A program made the translations under genes and the position numbers. The notes beneath the pieces were generated by a model that had not been told where the DNA came from, did not search any database, and worked only from the letters and a program-made list of their open reading frames with translations. A stretch of 6,176 nt of DNA. Source: CAYUWG01 sp964448285. Its GTDB lineage: Bacteria; Bacteroidota; Ignavibacteria; SZUA-365. Within the stretch, counting starts at the first letter, position 1. Each line of letters starts with the position of its first letter. The stretch is taken from assembly GCA_964448285.1 (NCBI GenBank), contig CAYUWG010000140.1:1-6176 (forward strand). The letters run 5' to 3'. Below are positions 5,400 to 6,176 of this stretch, piece by piece.

Positions 5400-5418
5400 G
5401 ATGCATGCATCGTTAACG
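5400..5418. repeat. two adjacent perfect palindromes between convergent genes
   Basis: GATGCATGCATC (5400-5411) is a perfect 12-bp palindrome and shares its last base with CGTTAACG (5411-5418), a perfect 8-bp one. They sit in the 77-bp gap between the ends of the propeller and ftsH genes. Neither has a loop or T-tract like an intrinsic terminator, so a protein-binding site or coincidence is as likely as termination. Nothing else is recognisable in this gap. Confidence 0.35.
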
Positions 5419-5429
5419 ACTTGAACGAA

Positions 5430-6176
5430 TCAGGATTGAGCGTCTCCCGAAGGATTAAGCTCAACGTCCTCCGGGATTTCACCTTTTTCAATTATGTGAT
5501 CGAGAATCTTCGCATCGATGATCTCATGCCGGACTAAGGCGTCGGCAATGAGATCGAGGTGTCCTTTCCGTTCCGTGAGAATATCGACGGCATGCTTGTA
5601 CGCCGCGTCGATCAACAGCCGCGTTTCCTGATCGACAAGCCGCAACGTCTCTTCGCTGAAATTTCTTTGTGCGAACGGATTCTCTCCGATAAACGAATCA
5701 GACGAGGGATCCATCAGCGAGAGATTGCCGAATTGCTCGCTCATGCCGTATCGCGCAACCATGTTTCGCGCGATCGTCGTGCAGATCATGAGATCGTTTT
5801 CCGCGCCCGTGGAGATTGAACCGAACGCGACCTGCTCTGCTGCGCGACCGCCGAGGAGAACGACGAGCCGGTTCTTTAAATACTCCTTCGTGTAGTTGTG
5901 TCGTTCATCGATCGGCGTTTGCATCGTCACTCCGAGCGACTTCCCGCGAGGGACGATGGTGACTTTCGTAACAGGATCACTGTCCGGAAGCGCCTTGGTG
6001 GTGAGGGCGTGACCCGCTTCATGGTACGCAGTACGTTTCTTTTCCTCTTCGGAAAGGATGAGGCTTGAACGCACATGCCCGAGGATGATCGTGTCGAGCG
6101 CAGTGAGGAAATCATCCATCGCCACCGCTTCCTTTCGTCTCTTCGATGCAAGGATGGCCGCTTCGTTCACGAGATT
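5430..6176 (-). CDS. ftsH: ATP-dependent zinc metalloprotease FtsH, C-terminal protease part
   Basis: The frame enters from the window edge (first residues NLVNEAAILA) and runs 248 residues to a TGA at 5430. It covers the end of the AAA+ lid and the whole peptidase M41 domain. The zinc site HEAGH is at residues 52-56 of the fragment, and the third ligand is Asp128 in ISTGAENDL, so the protease looks intact. Other family landmarks are VTKVTIVPRG, LGVTMQTP, LLGGRAAEQVAFG and ARYGMSE. The usual protein has 600-700 residues; the transmembrane segments, Walker motifs and start lie beyond the window. FtsH forms hexamers in the inner membrane and degrades misfolded membrane proteins and short-lived regulators. 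The short acidic tail (EDVELNPSGDAQS) is unremarkable. High GC contrasts with the AT-rich 185-aa gene. It is convergent with the propeller gene and probably unrelated to it. Confidence 0.98.
   Translation of the reverse strand, partial: NLVNEAAILASKRRKEAVAMDDFLTALDTIILGHVRSSLILSEEEKKRTAYHEAGHALTTKALPDSDPVTKVTIVPRGKSLGVTMQTPIDERHNYTKEYLKNRLVVLLGGRAAEQVAFGSISTGAENDLMICTTIARNMVARYGMSEQFGNLSLMDPSSDSFIGENPFAQRNFSEETLRLVDQETRLLIDAAYKHAVDILTERKGHLDLIADALVRHEIIDAKILDHIIEKGEIPEDVELNPSGDAQS

Noticed and set aside
5349..5537. Plus-strand frame overlapping the end of ftsH
   Set aside because: It overlaps the conserved ftsH 3' end on the opposite strand and has no recognisable product.

Overview
The window looks like chromosome from a member of the Bacteroidota/Chlorobi (FCB) group, most plausibly an Ignavibacteria- or Kapabacteria-like lineage. 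The main evidence is a large secreted protein with a signal peptide, a seven-fold SBBP-type beta-propeller repeat and a C-terminal module resembling type IX secretion (T9SS) sorting domains. Near-perfect Shine-Dalgarno sequences before several genes fit the Chlorobi side better than typical Bacteroidia, which often lack them. The placement is inferred from protein features only; there is no rRNA or tRNA here.

Positions 1-2324 carry a tightly packed minus-strand gene train. In transcription order it holds: a short exported protein that looks like a truncated staphylococcal-nuclease relic; an unrecognised 78-aa protein; a 24-aa micro-ORF; a 276-aa protein with an N-terminal Cys/His knuckle and a C-terminal domain that looks like a bacterial PH/GRAM-type fold; a very acidic 51-aa protein; an AT-rich 185-aa MltR-like helical protein with an RNxxxH (HEPN-like) motif; and the start of a further gene cut by the window edge. 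Four junctions are ATGA stop/start overlaps. The 24-aa ORF exactly bridges the gap before the 276-aa gene. The dense coupling suggests co-translation, but no known pathway joins these products. The acidic 51-aa, HEPN-like 185-aa and edge genes are the best candidates for an undescribed functional unit.

Positions 2325-2661 separate this train from the divergent plus-strand gene. The region holds a 21-bp-phased direct repeat, a possible Bacteroidota-type promoter and a strong ribosome binding site. It also contains a doubtful minus-strand ORF.

Positions 2662-5352 encode the 896-aa secreted beta-propeller protein. A 77-bp convergent gap containing adjacent palindromes separates it from the C-terminal protease part of FtsH (5430 to the window edge, minus strand), a core housekeeping protease. 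There are no RNA genes, insertion sequences or CRISPR arrays that I can see.
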